From the NCBI RefSeq assembly GCF_012912005.1, contig NZ_JABBEA010000001.1, positions 310,001 to 374,000 on the forward strand: 64,000 nucleotides of DNA. The letters are read 5' to 3'. Below are positions 37,066-45,811 of this stretch, piece by piece (position 1 is the first letter of the stretch; every line of letters starts with the position of its first letter). This DNA is from Paenibacillus sp. SZ31 (GTDB lineage: Bacteria; Bacillota; Bacilli; Paenibacillales; Paenibacillaceae). A program made the position numbers and the translations under genes. The notes below the pieces were generated by a model, which was given only the letters and a program-made list of their open reading frames with translations, was not told the origin of the DNA and ran no database searches.

Positions 37066-40000
37066 TTAATTGCATTTACTGTACCCACAGTTGCTGCATG
37101 TTTTGCAACCTTCCACATTCATCAGGGATGCCGAGCCGCATGAAGGACATAAATCTCTCGATTCGGTAAAGGTTTTCTGATCCTCCACTTTTGGATACGT
37201 GCTCTCCACTTGATTCTGTTCTTGTAATGCTCCAGTTTCATTCTCCTGCACATCGCTCTGTACATGACTTTCCAATGCTTTGGCGACTGCATCTGCAATC
37301 GACTCCACCCGTTTGGCACCGAAGCCGATCGCTCCCGAACCGCCAATACCCTTGAGATGTTTGATCAACAGTTCAACCTTGTGCCCGTGATCTCCGTATC
37401 GCAGAAACAGGGAGCATACCCGACCGAGTGCCTCAGCCATCGCGAACACATCCGATCCTGCTTTGCCCACGTTCAGGAAAATTTCACCCGGGGTTCCCTC
37501 CAGATCATTGATCGTAATGTAAGCCATACCGAATGGCGTATTGATTTTGTATGTCGCACCGCGCAGTACCTGAGGACGGCTTCTATATTGTTTATCCAAC
37601 ACTTTAGCAGACGGAGAGGTTTGATCGGAAGAAAGAGCCCCACCATCAACCTCGCTAGTGAAAGATCCAACACCTGCCTGCCCTCCGATATTATTCGGGT
37701 TATCTATTGCAGATACGACATTCTTCTCTCCTGCTTCCACCGTGTTCTCATCTTCGATCTTGGTCTCTTCCTTCTTCGACGTGGACAACACCTGCACATC
37801 CCTGCTACCATCGCGGTATATCGTTACTCCCTTGCAGCCAAGATCGAAGGCTAATTCGTACAGCTCAGCTGTATCCTCCACTGTAAAATCAGCCGGACAG
37901 TTGGCCGTCTTTGAGATTGAGCTATCCACCCATTGCTGGATCGCAGCCTGCACCCGGATGTGATTCTCAGCCGACAGATCCATCGCCGTCACATAATAGT
38001 CTGGTAATGCTTCACCCGGATGTTCATCCAGCCAATCTTGCGCAATCGGTACGAACTGTTCATCATAACCTAGACGGCTTTGACGAAAATACTTGAAGGC
38101 GAAATACGGCTCAATACCTGTGGAGGTGCCCACCATCGTACCTGTACTTCCCGTTGGCGCCTGTGTAATCAGTGTGACATTTCGAATGCCCTGTTTACGA
38201 ATGGCCTCTCCCACTTCAGGGTACGTCGCAACCATGTTTTTCATGAATCCACTCTGTAAATACGGTTCAGCTTCGAAAGCTGGGAAAGCTCCCTTCTCTG
38301 CTGCAATCTCTGCCGATGCCAGATAGGCCTCCTTCGCCATGAATCCATACAGTTTATCCAGAAATGCAAGAGATTCAGGACTGCCGTATCGAATACGCAG
38401 CTTAATCATCAGCTCTGCCAGTCCCATCGTGCCAAGCCCCACCCGGCGTTCACGCTGCTGATTCAGTCTGTTTTCCTCAAAATGATACGGTGTTGCATCG
38501 ATGACATTGTCCAAAAATCTAGCCGAGATCCGAGTGGTTTCCGCCAGTTCATCCCATGCCACATCATGATTCGTCTCATCGTAGAATTTGGACAGATTGA
38601 TCGCTGACAGATTACATACACCCCAGCCAGGCAAGCCTTGTTCCCCGCAGTTATGAGCAACAATTCCACCAGCAATCAGGGAGTGAGTCACAGGCTCAGT
38701 TATGTCATATACAGTAACTTGCTCTCCCTTTTCTATTGTTTTGACTTTCGACATAAACTTTTCTGATTTTCTAGATGGTCTGGCGATTCGTTCTAAAGCA
38801 TGCTGTTTTCTTGTTACAAATTTAAAACCAATCTTCTCTTTAAACGTAAGTAAGTTGTTCCCTGACACGACCAATTCATAGAAACCATTACTGGAATATG
38901 TCCTGTGATCTCCATCTTTTGTTGTGTATTTAAACATGGCTTGTGATGACTTTGGGCGTGCGTAAATAGAGCTGTTGATTCCATAATTCAGCAAAAGTAG
39001 CTGAACGCCCTGCAATAATTTCTTGGAAGATGAAGTTAATCTTGCTGTACGATGCATCTCATCTCTTTCGTATACAGTGCCATCCGCACTAAATAAAGCC
39101 TGTAAAAAAGCGGTAATGGTTTTCTTCGAAGAAGTAAATATTATTTCTGGAACTTCCTTCTCAGGTCCTTTAACTGCCTTCACACCTAATCTTAGAATTT
39201 CTTCAATCAGCTTTTTACGCCACCAATACACTTGTTTTGTTCCATTCGTTCTTTGATACACTTTTGCTCTTACGCCTGATATTTTTTCTCCAGCATCAAT
39301 CAACTGTGGAATAACTTCCTCATCCTCTGCACCAAAAACCATACCAACTTCACCACGCTTAGAGACCCAACCATCTCCGGTTAACCATCCCAGGAAAAGT
39401 CCCCATTCCTCTCCTAGCTGATCTTCATTGGCAAAAGCTCCCTCGGCTGATTGGATATAGATATAGTCTTCCAAAGTCAAGTCTTTAGCTTGTTTCCAAC
39501 CTGAATCAGTATATAACTGATGATCAGATGTCACGTTAATTTCCAATCCATTTTGAAGGTGAACTGTTAACGTCTCTTTTATTCCGGTTGGATAAACGCT
39601 TGCTGTTCTCATATGCAATCCCGGAATTTCATATGATCTGCCACCTACAATCTTTGCCTGCTCAACAAGACGATGATCTGTTCCAACTAGAAATGATTTG
39701 CCTGCTGTCCGGTTATATAGTTCTTCTATTGTTATAAGGCCGTATTCAGTTGTAATTCTGGTCTTTGGATGAAAACAAGGATTAGTACAGATGATCGGAT
39801 TAAAGTACCAACTGTTGGACATCTGGTTGTAGTACTCCATGAATACCACACCAGGCTCTGCCGATTTCCATGCTGATTCAATAATGGTATGCCAGATTTC
39901 GCGAGCCTTCAGCGTCCGATAGTGCACGACCGAATGACCTGCCGCTTTCCACTGCTGCATATCCCCATTCCACTCGGTGTCATAGTCCGGATCGTTCGTA

Positions 40001-40833
40001 TCAGGGAACACCAAATCCCAATCTCCGTCCTGCTTGACAGCCTCCATAAATGCGTTGCTCACACATACAGACAGATTGGCATTGGTCACCTGCCCCATCG
40101 TTTGTTTCACGGTAATAAAATCAAGCACATCCGGATGCCAGTCATTCATCATGAGCATGAGCGCACCCCGGCGGCTTCCACCCTGTTCAATCAGTCCAGT
40201 CGTATAACTGAACAATCCGCCCCACGATACGGAACCGCTGGATGATCCGTTGACACCTTTCACCACCGCTCGGCGAGGACGCAAAGAGGACAAATTAATG
40301 CCAACACCTCCCCCACGTGCCATAATCTCCGTCATCTCGGTCAAGGTTCTCATAATGCCACTCCGACTGTCTTGCGGAGACGGGATGACATAACAATTGA
40401 AGAGTGTCAGCTCATCGCTTGCTCCCGCACCCGCAGCAATGCGGCCTCCGGGTACTAACTTCCAATCTTCCAACACAGAGCGGAACTTGGACTCCCACGT
40501 TGCCCGCTGATCGGCTGTGGATTCGACAGAAGCCATCGCTTTGGCAAGACGGTTCCACATCTCTTCCGGAGTTTTTTCTATGTTGAGTGTCAATTTCTCC
40601 ACGTTTGTCTCGATGATCTCTCCGCTTCGAGTCCTTACCTTTACAAGCTGACCCTTACGTTCTATGATTTCGCCCACTTCCTTGGTTGGGAACTTGGGAT
40701 CATCCTTCGTTAATACCAATACAACATCCCCGACCTTGGCATGATTCGAATCAGCGTCCTTCCAGGCGTATCTGTCCAGAAATATTTTTTCGCTGAGTCC
40801 TTCTAATTGGTACGATCGTTGGTTCGATTTCAT
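37066..40833 (-). CDS. nrdJ: Adenosylcobalamin-dependent ribonucleotide reductase (class II), interrupted by an intein
   Basis: NrdJ reduces ribonucleotides to deoxyribonucleotides with a B12-generated thiyl radical, in the cytoplasm. The reading frame encodes about 1255 residues, of which 376 are an intein, leaving about 879 for the reductase. Extein marks are ELTLFNCYVIPSPQDSRSG, GGGVGINLSSLRPRR, NPIICTNP before and CGEQGLPGWGVCNLS after the intein, and ITQAPTGSTGTMVGTSTGI with PTGS. The C-terminus has two CxxC pairs (CPSC, CSNC) that may bind zinc or take part in re-reduction. The ATG at 40833 is preferred over a TTG at 40845 because GGGGAGG touches the TTG. Upstream are two NrdR-box-like sites. 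Single-gene unit. Confidence 0.95.
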   Translation of the reverse strand: MKSNQRSYQLEGLSEKIFLDRYAWKDADSNHAKVGDVVLVLTKDDPKFPTKEVGEIIERKGQLVKVRTRSGEIIETNVEKLTLNIEKTPEEMWNRLAKAMASVESTADQRATWESKFRSVLEDWKLVPGGRIAAGAGASDELTLFNCYVIPSPQDSRSGIMRTLTEMTEIMARGGGVGINLSSLRPRRAVVKGVNGSSSGSVSWGGLFSYTTGLIEQGGSRRGALMLMMNDWHPDVLDFITVKQTMGQVTNANLSVCVSNAFMEAVKQDGDWDLVFPDTNDPDYDTEWNGDMQQWKAAGHSVVHYRTLKAREIWHTIIESAWKSAEPGVVFMEYYNQMSNSWYFNPIICTNPCFHPKTRITTEYGLITIEELYNRTAGKSFLVGTDHRLVEQAKIVGGRSYEIPGLHMRTASVYPTGIKETLTVHLQNGLEINVTSDHQLYTDSGWKQAKDLTLEDYIYIQSAEGAFANEDQLGEEWGLFLGWLTGDGWVSKRGEVGMVFGAEDEEVIPQLIDAGEKISGVRAKVYQRTNGTKQVYWWRKKLIEEILRLGVKAVKGPEKEVPEIIFTSSKKTITAFLQALFSADGTVYERDEMHRTARLTSSSKKLLQGVQLLLLNYGINSSIYARPKSSQAMFKYTTKDGDHRTYSSNGFYELVVSGNNLLTFKEKIGFKFVTRKQHALERIARPSRKSEKFMSKVKTIEKGEQVTVYDITEPVTHSLIAGGIVAHNCGEQGLPGWGVCNLSAINLSKFYDETNHDVAWDELAETTRISARFLDNVIDATPYHFEENRLNQQRERRVGLGTMGLAELMIKLRIRYGSPESLAFLDKLYGFMAKEAYLASAEIAAEKGAFPAFEAEPYLQSGFMKNMVATYPEVGEAIRKQGIRNVTLITQAPTGSTGTMVGTSTGIEPYFAFKYFRQSRLGYDEQFVPIAQDWLDEHPGEALPDYYVTAMDLSAENHIRVQAAIQQWVDSSISKTANCPADFTVEDTAELYELAFDLGCKGVTIYRDGSRDVQVLSTSKKEETKIEDENTVEAGEKNVVSAIDNPNNIGGQAGVGSFTSEVDGGALSSDQTSPSAKVLDKQYRSRPQVLRGATYKINTPFGMAYITINDLEGTPGEIFLNVGKAGSDVFAMAEALGRVCSLFLRYGDHGHKVELLIKHLKGIGGSGAIGFGAKRVESIADAVAKALESHVQSDVQENETGALQEQNQVESTYPKVEDQKTFTESRDLCPSCGSASLMNVEGCKTCSNCGYSKCN
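38650..39777 (-). mobile_element. Intein with LAGLIDADG homing endonuclease in nrdJ
   Basis: This 376-residue self-splicing element is inserted in frame between Pro and Cys of the NPCGE active-site motif. Block A begins CFHPKTRITT with nucleophile Cys1; block B is NVTSDHQLY with Thr83 and His86; the homing endonuclease motifs are LGWLTGDGW (Asp135) and ALFSADGTV (Asp232); blocks F and G are VTVYDITEPVTHSLIAGG and VAHN with the final His375-Asn376. The next extein residue is Cys, the required splice nucleophile. All key splicing residues are present, so splicing should work. The DNA looks more AT-rich than the flanking exteins, consistent with horizontal origin. Confidence 0.95.
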
Positions 40834-40895
40834 CGCTACGTTCAACCTCCCCAGAATAAAGCTCCTTTTTCACTATACAACTAAAATATGATAAA

Positions 40896-40911
40896 ACACC
40901 ACATATAGTGA
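40896..40911. promoter_or_regulatory. NrdR box 1
   Basis: ACACCACATATAGTGA matches the NrdR box pattern acaCwAtATaTwGtgt at 13 of 16 positions. It lies 63 bp upstream of the nrdJ ATG, where the NrdR repressor usually binds cooperatively with a second box. Confidence 0.7.
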
Positions 40912-40928
40912 TATGAATTAAGTATATT

Positions 40929-40944
40929 ACACCATATATTGATT
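40929..40944. promoter_or_regulatory. NrdR box 2
   Basis: ACACCATATATTGATT matches the NrdR box pattern at 13 of 16 positions. Its start is 33 bp from that of box 1, about three helical turns, which is the typical spacing of paired NrdR boxes. Confidence 0.7.
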
Positions 40945-41168
40945 TTCCATGCGACTTTTATCATAGTCCATCTTCATAGACTCCCCATGCTCAGACAAGT
41001 TTCTTCACACACCCTCAAACTCACGCATACAAAATCTGTGAATTTTTTGGGACAGAAAAAACCTGGGGATAACAGCGATCGGAAGGTTGAGTTATGAACT
41101 GACTCTCATTCGTCCATACTATTACCTACGAATAAAACGTCATCACGTATGGCAGGGGAGGAAGCAAC

Positions 41169-42929
41169 ATGAACCGGAAAAACCCGCACCACACAAATCA
41201 ACCTGTAGCCGAGCTGCCCGTTCCGCTGGAATTTGATCGGAGCTGGATCAATCAGTTGGAATCACGACTGGATAAAGGAGGTCCTTGGGGGGATTACCGA
41301 CTCTTTCAACTCGGTATTCAAGCCGAAGAGACCAACCTGATTCCCAATTTTGACGAGATCCAATGTTTGAAGCATCTACAAGGCCTTACCCCACTCCCTC
41401 ACCAGATGGACACTGCACGCAGAGTATTATTTGAAATGTCAGGCCGGGCCATTCTTGCCGATGAGGTAGGTCTGGGCAAAACCATTGAAGCCGGCCTCAT
41501 TCTGAAAGAATATATGGTTCGGGGTCTCGTATCCAAGGTACTCATTCTCGTACCAGCCTCTCTTGTATTGCAATGGGTACGGGAGTTGAATTCGAAATTC
41601 GGAATCCCTGCCATTGCCCAGAAAAAGGCCTATTCCTGGCAGAATGAAGTGGTTGTTGCTTCCATGGATACAGCCAAACGTGATCCGCATAAAGATATGC
41701 TGCTGAATACCGATTACGACATGATTATTATTGATGAGGCTCATAAGCTCAAAAACAAGAAAACAACCAACTATCAATTCATGCTGAAATTGCGCAAAAA
41801 GTATTGTCTGCTGCTCACAGCTACACCTGTGCAGAACGATATGAGTGAGTTGTTCAATCTGATCAACCTGCTGAAGCCGGGTCAACTAGGTCGTCAGGGT
41901 GATTTTGCAGCCAACTTTGTCGTTGACAAACGGGTTCCGAAAAATCAGGAGCAGCTTAAGAACGAGTTATCCAAAGTCATGATTCGTAACCGCCGCGGCG
42001 AAGGCCCCGTCCAATTTACCAAACGGAACGTCTCCAATGTGAATCTGCAACTGTCGCCCGAAGAACAGGCGCTATATGATGGCGTGACTTCCTTTGTTAA
42101 AGACCAGTACCAGGAAGCCGGCGGCAACTTGAGCAGCATGCTTTCCCTTGTTACATTACAGCGGGAAGTGTGCAGCAGTCGGGATGCTGTATTCGTAACA
42201 CTGGTTAATCTGTCGAAGAAACTTCCGCTGGACTCTCCCCTTCGGGACAAGATTTGGGAACTCGTTGCCCATATTAAAGCGATCAAGGAGAATACCAAAG
42301 CGGAGAAAACGATGGAACTGGTTCGGAACATGAATGAAAAAGTAATTATCTTCACTGAATACCGGGCCACGCAGGAGTATCTGCTGAACTATTTCCGCAA
42401 CAACGGGCTTACGGCTGTCCCCTATCGGGGTGGCATGAATCGGGGCAAAAAAGACTGGATGATGGACCTCTTCCGCGGGCGTGTGCAGGCCATGATTGCA
42501 ACCGAAGCGGGTGGTGAAGGCATTAATCTGCAATTTTGCCATCATATGATCAACTTCGATCTGCCTTGGAACCCCATGCGGGTAGAGCAGCGAATCGGTC
42601 GGGTGCATCGGCTGGGACAGCAGAATGACGTGAACATTTTCAACCTGTCCACAACCGGAACCATCGAGGAACATATTTTGAATCTGCTGCATGAGAAGAT
42701 CAATATGTTCGAGATGGTGATCGGCGGGCTGGATGTCATTCTGGAACGGCTGGAGAAGAAGGAGTCTATTGAGAAAAGTTTGTACAAAATCATGCTTGAA
42801 TCACAAAACGAAGAAGATATTCGCCGCAAAGTGGATTCACTTGGGCAATCGCTGAGCTCCATTCAGCGTGAAGTCGCGGATGAGGGCCCTACTGTGTCCG
42901 GGTTGGATCTTCGCAAAGGAGGTAGCTAA
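41169..42929 (+). CDS. yqhH: SNF2-family DEAD/DEAH helicase YqhH
   Basis: This 586-residue ATP-dependent helicase-like protein is of the SNF2/RapA group. Domain 1 has the Walker A motif DEVGLGKTIEAG at about residues 97-108, DEAH in IIIDEAHKLKN, and LLLTATPVQN. Domain 2 has VIIFTEYRATQEYL, ATEAGGEGINLQ and the arginine-finger motif QRIGRVHRLGQ. Bacillus subtilis has the homologue YqhH next to YqhG; the cellular role is unknown, with remodelling of a protein-nucleic acid complex likely. AGGGGAGG stands 7 nt before the ATG. It is 3 bp upstream of yqhG in one operon. The glycine-cleavage genes that flank yqhH in Bacillus are absent here. Confidence 0.92.
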   Translation: MNRKNPHHTNQPVAELPVPLEFDRSWINQLESRLDKGGPWGDYRLFQLGIQAEETNLIPNFDEIQCLKHLQGLTPLPHQMDTARRVLFEMSGRAILADEVGLGKTIEAGLILKEYMVRGLVSKVLILVPASLVLQWVRELNSKFGIPAIAQKKAYSWQNEVVVASMDTAKRDPHKDMLLNTDYDMIIIDEAHKLKNKKTTNYQFMLKLRKKYCLLLTATPVQNDMSELFNLINLLKPGQLGRQGDFAANFVVDKRVPKNQEQLKNELSKVMIRNRRGEGPVQFTKRNVSNVNLQLSPEEQALYDGVTSFVKDQYQEAGGNLSSMLSLVTLQREVCSSRDAVFVTLVNLSKKLPLDSPLRDKIWELVAHIKAIKENTKAEKTMELVRNMNEKVIIFTEYRATQEYLLNYFRNNGLTAVPYRGGMNRGKKDWMMDLFRGRVQAMIATEAGGEGINLQFCHHMINFDLPWNPMRVEQRIGRVHRLGQQNDVNIFNLSTTGTIEEHILNLLHEKINMFEMVIGGLDVILERLEKKESIEKSLYKIMLESQNEEDIRRKVDSLGQSLSSIQREVADEGPTVSGLDLRKGGS

Positions 42930-42932
42930 TCC

Positions 42933-44126
42933 ATGACCATGTCCCCCCATGAAGTGCAGGCTTATGTTCTCACCTATCTGGAATCACTGGATTGTCAGAT
43001 TATGGAGCGTTCCCCTGCCCATGTGACGGTCAAACTCTCGCCTGAGGCGGACAAAGCGTTGACGAACCGCCCCTATTATTGGGGGTTTGTGGAGCGAACC
43101 GGAGCACCAGCTGAGACCATGTCTTTCACATTTATATTCGATCCCGACAGCTATCAGCAGGCCATTGAAGCAGCAGAAGCCAAAGCAGCGCAATCATCAC
43201 CTCCGGTTGTACCTGACCCTGCGGGAACGAATGGCGTAACCAACGGGAACACTCCAGGTGAGCCACCGAAGGATACCATTCTGGGGCGTTACTTCGGCAT
43301 CACGCCATCTCTGCCCCAGCTGGGGCCAGGACGTATATTGCGTGAAGATGTGGTGTACGGCAGTCGCAGACTACAACAGATTTTCGGCGCAGCCCGTGAA
43401 GGCGGTGCCTTCGTGAATCTGTTCGAACAGGCAGCCAAACGGCAATTGCGCGCTACAGCGCCAGCCGTATATGAGCCTTGGCTCGGTGTCTGTTTCAAGG
43501 TGGAATTCGCCTGTGACTTGAAACGGGAGGAACTGCATTTTCTCGGCATCTCCCTTCGCTCAGGTGAAATTATAGAGAAATTCGGCACCAAGCTGAATCG
43601 ACGTGACCTCAGTCCGAGGCTTGCAGAGAACATGCATGTGCAGACAGCTAAAGTTTCGTTATCCGATGCCGGAGCTGCTTTGGAAACTCATTTGACGAAC
43701 CGCTTGCAAAAACTCGATTACAGCTGGGCAGAGAAAGCCCAAGAGCGACTTGATCTGGAGCTGGATGTGTTGGACACATACTATGAAGCGGTACTCCGGG
43801 AAGATATGCCTGAAGTAGAGTTAACGGATAACTTAACCTCCGGCACGGAGACTGGTCATTCTGATCGCACGACACCTGTACCAATGAGACCCGTTATTGG
43901 AATAACTCACGCTGAACCCATTGGAGCAGATGTAGAACTTGCGGCAGAGGCCGCAGTACAGATCGACACCGAGACAGATACCGAAGAAGAGAAAGCGAAA
44001 CAGGCGGTTATCGATCGTGAAGCCATGAAACTGCAATATGAGACCCGCCGATCCGAGATGATCTGGCAATATGAACCCAAAGTGAAAGTGACTGCAATTA
44101 GTAGCGGCATGTTTCACTTAAGATAG
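42933..44126 (+). CDS. yqhG: YqhG family protein (enlarged)
   Basis: This 397-residue protein is recognised by its position directly after yqhH and the family start EVQAYVLTYLESLDCQIMER with VKLSPEADKALTNRPYYWGFVERTG. In Bacillus it is about 260 residues; here a Pro/Ala-rich insert at about residues 72-110 and a C-terminal acidic stretch at about 290-375 enlarge it. The function is unknown; the fixed pairing with YqhH suggests a partner or substrate adaptor. It has AGGAGG about 12 nt before the ATG, within the end of yqhH. A terminator follows. Confidence 0.85.
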   Translation: MTMSPHEVQAYVLTYLESLDCQIMERSPAHVTVKLSPEADKALTNRPYYWGFVERTGAPAETMSFTFIFDPDSYQQAIEAAEAKAAQSSPPVVPDPAGTNGVTNGNTPGEPPKDTILGRYFGITPSLPQLGPGRILREDVVYGSRRLQQIFGAAREGGAFVNLFEQAAKRQLRATAPAVYEPWLGVCFKVEFACDLKREELHFLGISLRSGEIIEKFGTKLNRRDLSPRLAENMHVQTAKVSLSDAGAALETHLTNRLQKLDYSWAEKAQERLDLELDVLDTYYEAVLREDMPEVELTDNLTSGTETGHSDRTTPVPMRPVIGITHAEPIGADVELAAEAAVQIDTETDTEEEKAKQAVIDREAMKLQYETRRSEMIWQYEPKVKVTAISSGMFHLR

Positions 44127-44142
44127 ACGAAAGATAGACGAA
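44121..44142 (+). repeat. Tandem 11-bp duplication at the yqhG stop
   Basis: AGATAGACGAA occurs twice in direct succession; the first copy contains the yqhG stop TAG. Probably a slippage product, with no function evident. Confidence 0.8.
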
Positions 44143-44143
44143 G

Positions 44144-44188
44144 ACACTACTTTTCCTGCAAATGCTGGCAAAAGTAGTGTTTATTTAT
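44144..44188 (+). terminator. Terminator of the yqhH-yqhG operon
   Basis: An 11-bp perfect stem (ACACTACTTTT with AAAAGTAGTGT) around a 15-nt loop is followed by TTATTTAT. Confidence 0.8.
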
Positions 44189-44289
44189 GATCAGACGCCC
44201 GACAGGTTGCAGCAACCTTTGCATAGCCTGTCCCCTAGAATGAAATTAGGACCACTCAGGCAATGGATAATGGAAAAGAAGGTGTTAAC

Positions 44290-45297
44290 TTGAAACGATT
44301 CTTTCATATGAGATGGAACAGCGTTCGGAGAACAACTTGTATGACCTTGGGCGTACTCGGTTGTGTTGCCCTTTTCTCCTTTTGGTCGATTGCAAATGCT
44401 GAACAACAAAAAAACACCTCACTCGTGCTCGCATCATCAACAGGGGACAGTCCCGAACATCTTGCCTTTGAGAATGACAAATTAGCTCCCGCTGCTGTAC
44501 AACGGTTTGCAGAGCAACAAGCTGTTGCACTGGGTACGGCTAACGCCGAAGCACATTGGAAGAACGCCGAACTGGACTTCTACCCTCTGGGTCCGGGTAC
44601 ACATAGCTGGCTCGTGCATGCTGAGTTTGAAGGCAAACCGATCGGATATATGATTATTACCACCACAGAACAGGGACAGCTGCTGCTTAGTGAATATGGT
44701 CAAGGAGAATCCTCACCGTACAACAATGAACTTCTTGGACAAGTCTTGGATCGACAACATGTCAACCTTGAGATGTTACTTGCTAGCGGAGGAGAGCTTC
44801 ATCTTCGTTATGCTCTTCCCCTGCTGGCTTATTGGAAAGTCGAACAACTGAATCATCCCGCACTTTATATTGATGCTACGAACGGAGATGTATTACCGTC
44901 AGAGTTCCTGAATCGGCTGGAGACTGACTTCAAACAGGTCTCTGCCAGCATAACTAATTTATCCACAACTTCATCTTTAGCAGTCGATCCACTTCATCTG
45001 AGACCTGTATTCGATCCGGATGACAACTTGTTGTGGATTACATCCAAGCCTGTTGCTACGGACCGTGTACAAGATATGATACAGCATGAAAAGAATCAAG
45101 AGATTGTTTTCTCAGCGGATAAACATAATGTCATGTACGGCGGTCCTTTGCCTATTAGCGGTTATCAGGTATGGCATAGAGATCAGGATTTAGAGTCCAT
45201 TCCGTATGTAGCAATTGGCGGCAATACGTCCATTCAACGCTTTGTGCCTTTGAGCACATTGCAACAAGATGGTCATTTTTACATCGTGGAGCCTTGA
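44290..45297 (+). CDS. Exported protein of unknown function
   Basis: This 335-residue protein from a TTG start at 44290 is chosen because AAGGTG lies 5 nt upstream; an ATG at 44263 lacks a ribosome binding site. The N-terminus KRFFHMRWNSVRR followed by CMTLGVLGCVALFSFWSIANAEQ is a signal peptide that may be cut after ANA. The mature part has a PepSY-like look (SWLVHAEFEGKPIGYMIITT, then a second unit ALPLLAYWKVEQLNHPALYIDA), with no catalytic motif I recognise. It stands alone between two terminators. The function is not known; a cell-surface or secreted role is inferred. Confidence 0.75.
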   Translation: MKRFFHMRWNSVRRTTCMTLGVLGCVALFSFWSIANAEQQKNTSLVLASSTGDSPEHLAFENDKLAPAAVQRFAEQQAVALGTANAEAHWKNAELDFYPLGPGTHSWLVHAEFEGKPIGYMIITTTEQGQLLLSEYGQGESSPYNNELLGQVLDRQHVNLEMLLASGGELHLRYALPLLAYWKVEQLNHPALYIDATNGDVLPSEFLNRLETDFKQVSASITNLSTTSSLAVDPLHLRPVFDPDDNLLWITSKPVATDRVQDMIQHEKNQEIVFSADKHNVMYGGPLPISGYQVWHRDQDLESIPYVAIGGNTSIQRFVPLSTLQQDGHFYIVEP

Positions 45298-45323
45298 TTA
45301 TAAACTCTTAAGACACAACAAAT

Positions 45324-45370
45324 AAGACGCCTTCCCATATTTCAAAGGGACTGCGTCTTTCTTTTGGTTT
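45324..45370. terminator. Bidirectional terminator
   Basis: AAGACGC with GCGTCTT and an inner CCC/GGG extension with a 2-nt internal loop is followed by TTTCTTTTGGTTT on the plus strand. It lies between the convergent exported-protein gene and yqzE. Confidence 0.75.
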
Positions 45371-45397
45371 ACATCAGCGAAATCAGGTTAGCGGTAG

Positions 45398-45616
45398 TCA
45401 CCCTTTGCCCGAAGAACTTCGTTTATGAGACTGTGACTCCAACGCTTTTTCCTTTTTCCCCACCCACAGGGATACAGCAAACGGAATCATACCGAACCAT
45501 TTCATTGCCCACGGCTCTTTCTTTTTGGCGCGACCTTTCCGCTCATCCTTGGGTGTATCGATATAATGAACAACACGCTGCGTAATGTATTTTACCAACT
45601 CATCACTTTTGGCCAT
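45398..45616 (-). CDS. yqzE: YqzE family protein
   Basis: This small 72-residue protein matches YqzE of Bacilli: MAKSDELVKYITQRVVHYID, the basic DTPKDERKGRAKKKEPW, then KWFGMIPFAVSLW, a short hydrophobic segment. In Bacillus it lies near competence genes, but its function is unknown. GGAGGAGG lies about 8 nt before the ATG. It is a lone minus-strand gene. Confidence 0.88.
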   Translation of the reverse strand: MAKSDELVKYITQRVVHYIDTPKDERKGRAKKKEPWAMKWFGMIPFAVSLWVGKKEKALESQSHKRSSSGKG

Positions 45617-45811
45617 AACCTCTGCCTCCTCCGCTCCTGCTCAATCACGGAGCTTACGATAGTTCTATTGTGTGCAGGATGTGCAATGGTTAAACATTTT
45701 TTTGTTGAAAGGAGTATGAAAACCCTCAGAATGCACAGTCTAATGCCAAAGGTATCCATACAGTCATTAATCTGCATCTGATACCTATTTCATGAAGGAG
45801 TGTGTATTCCC

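Larger units (their letters stand above)
40846..41168. other. Divergent control region between nrdJ and yqhH
   Basis: This 323-bp AT-rich stretch contains two NrdR-box-like sites near nrdJ and the ribosome binding site AGGGGAGG of yqhH. No cobalamin riboswitch is visible even though nrdJ needs B12. No other gene seen. Confidence 0.6.

Noticed and set aside
41061..41080. String resembling a 23S rRNA segment (GGGGATAACAG)
   Set aside because: The match is only 11 nt, and no other rRNA sequence surrounds it.
40846..41168. Cobalamin riboswitch expected before a B12-dependent reductase
   Set aside because: The B12 box GCCACTG-type core is not present on either strand in this region.
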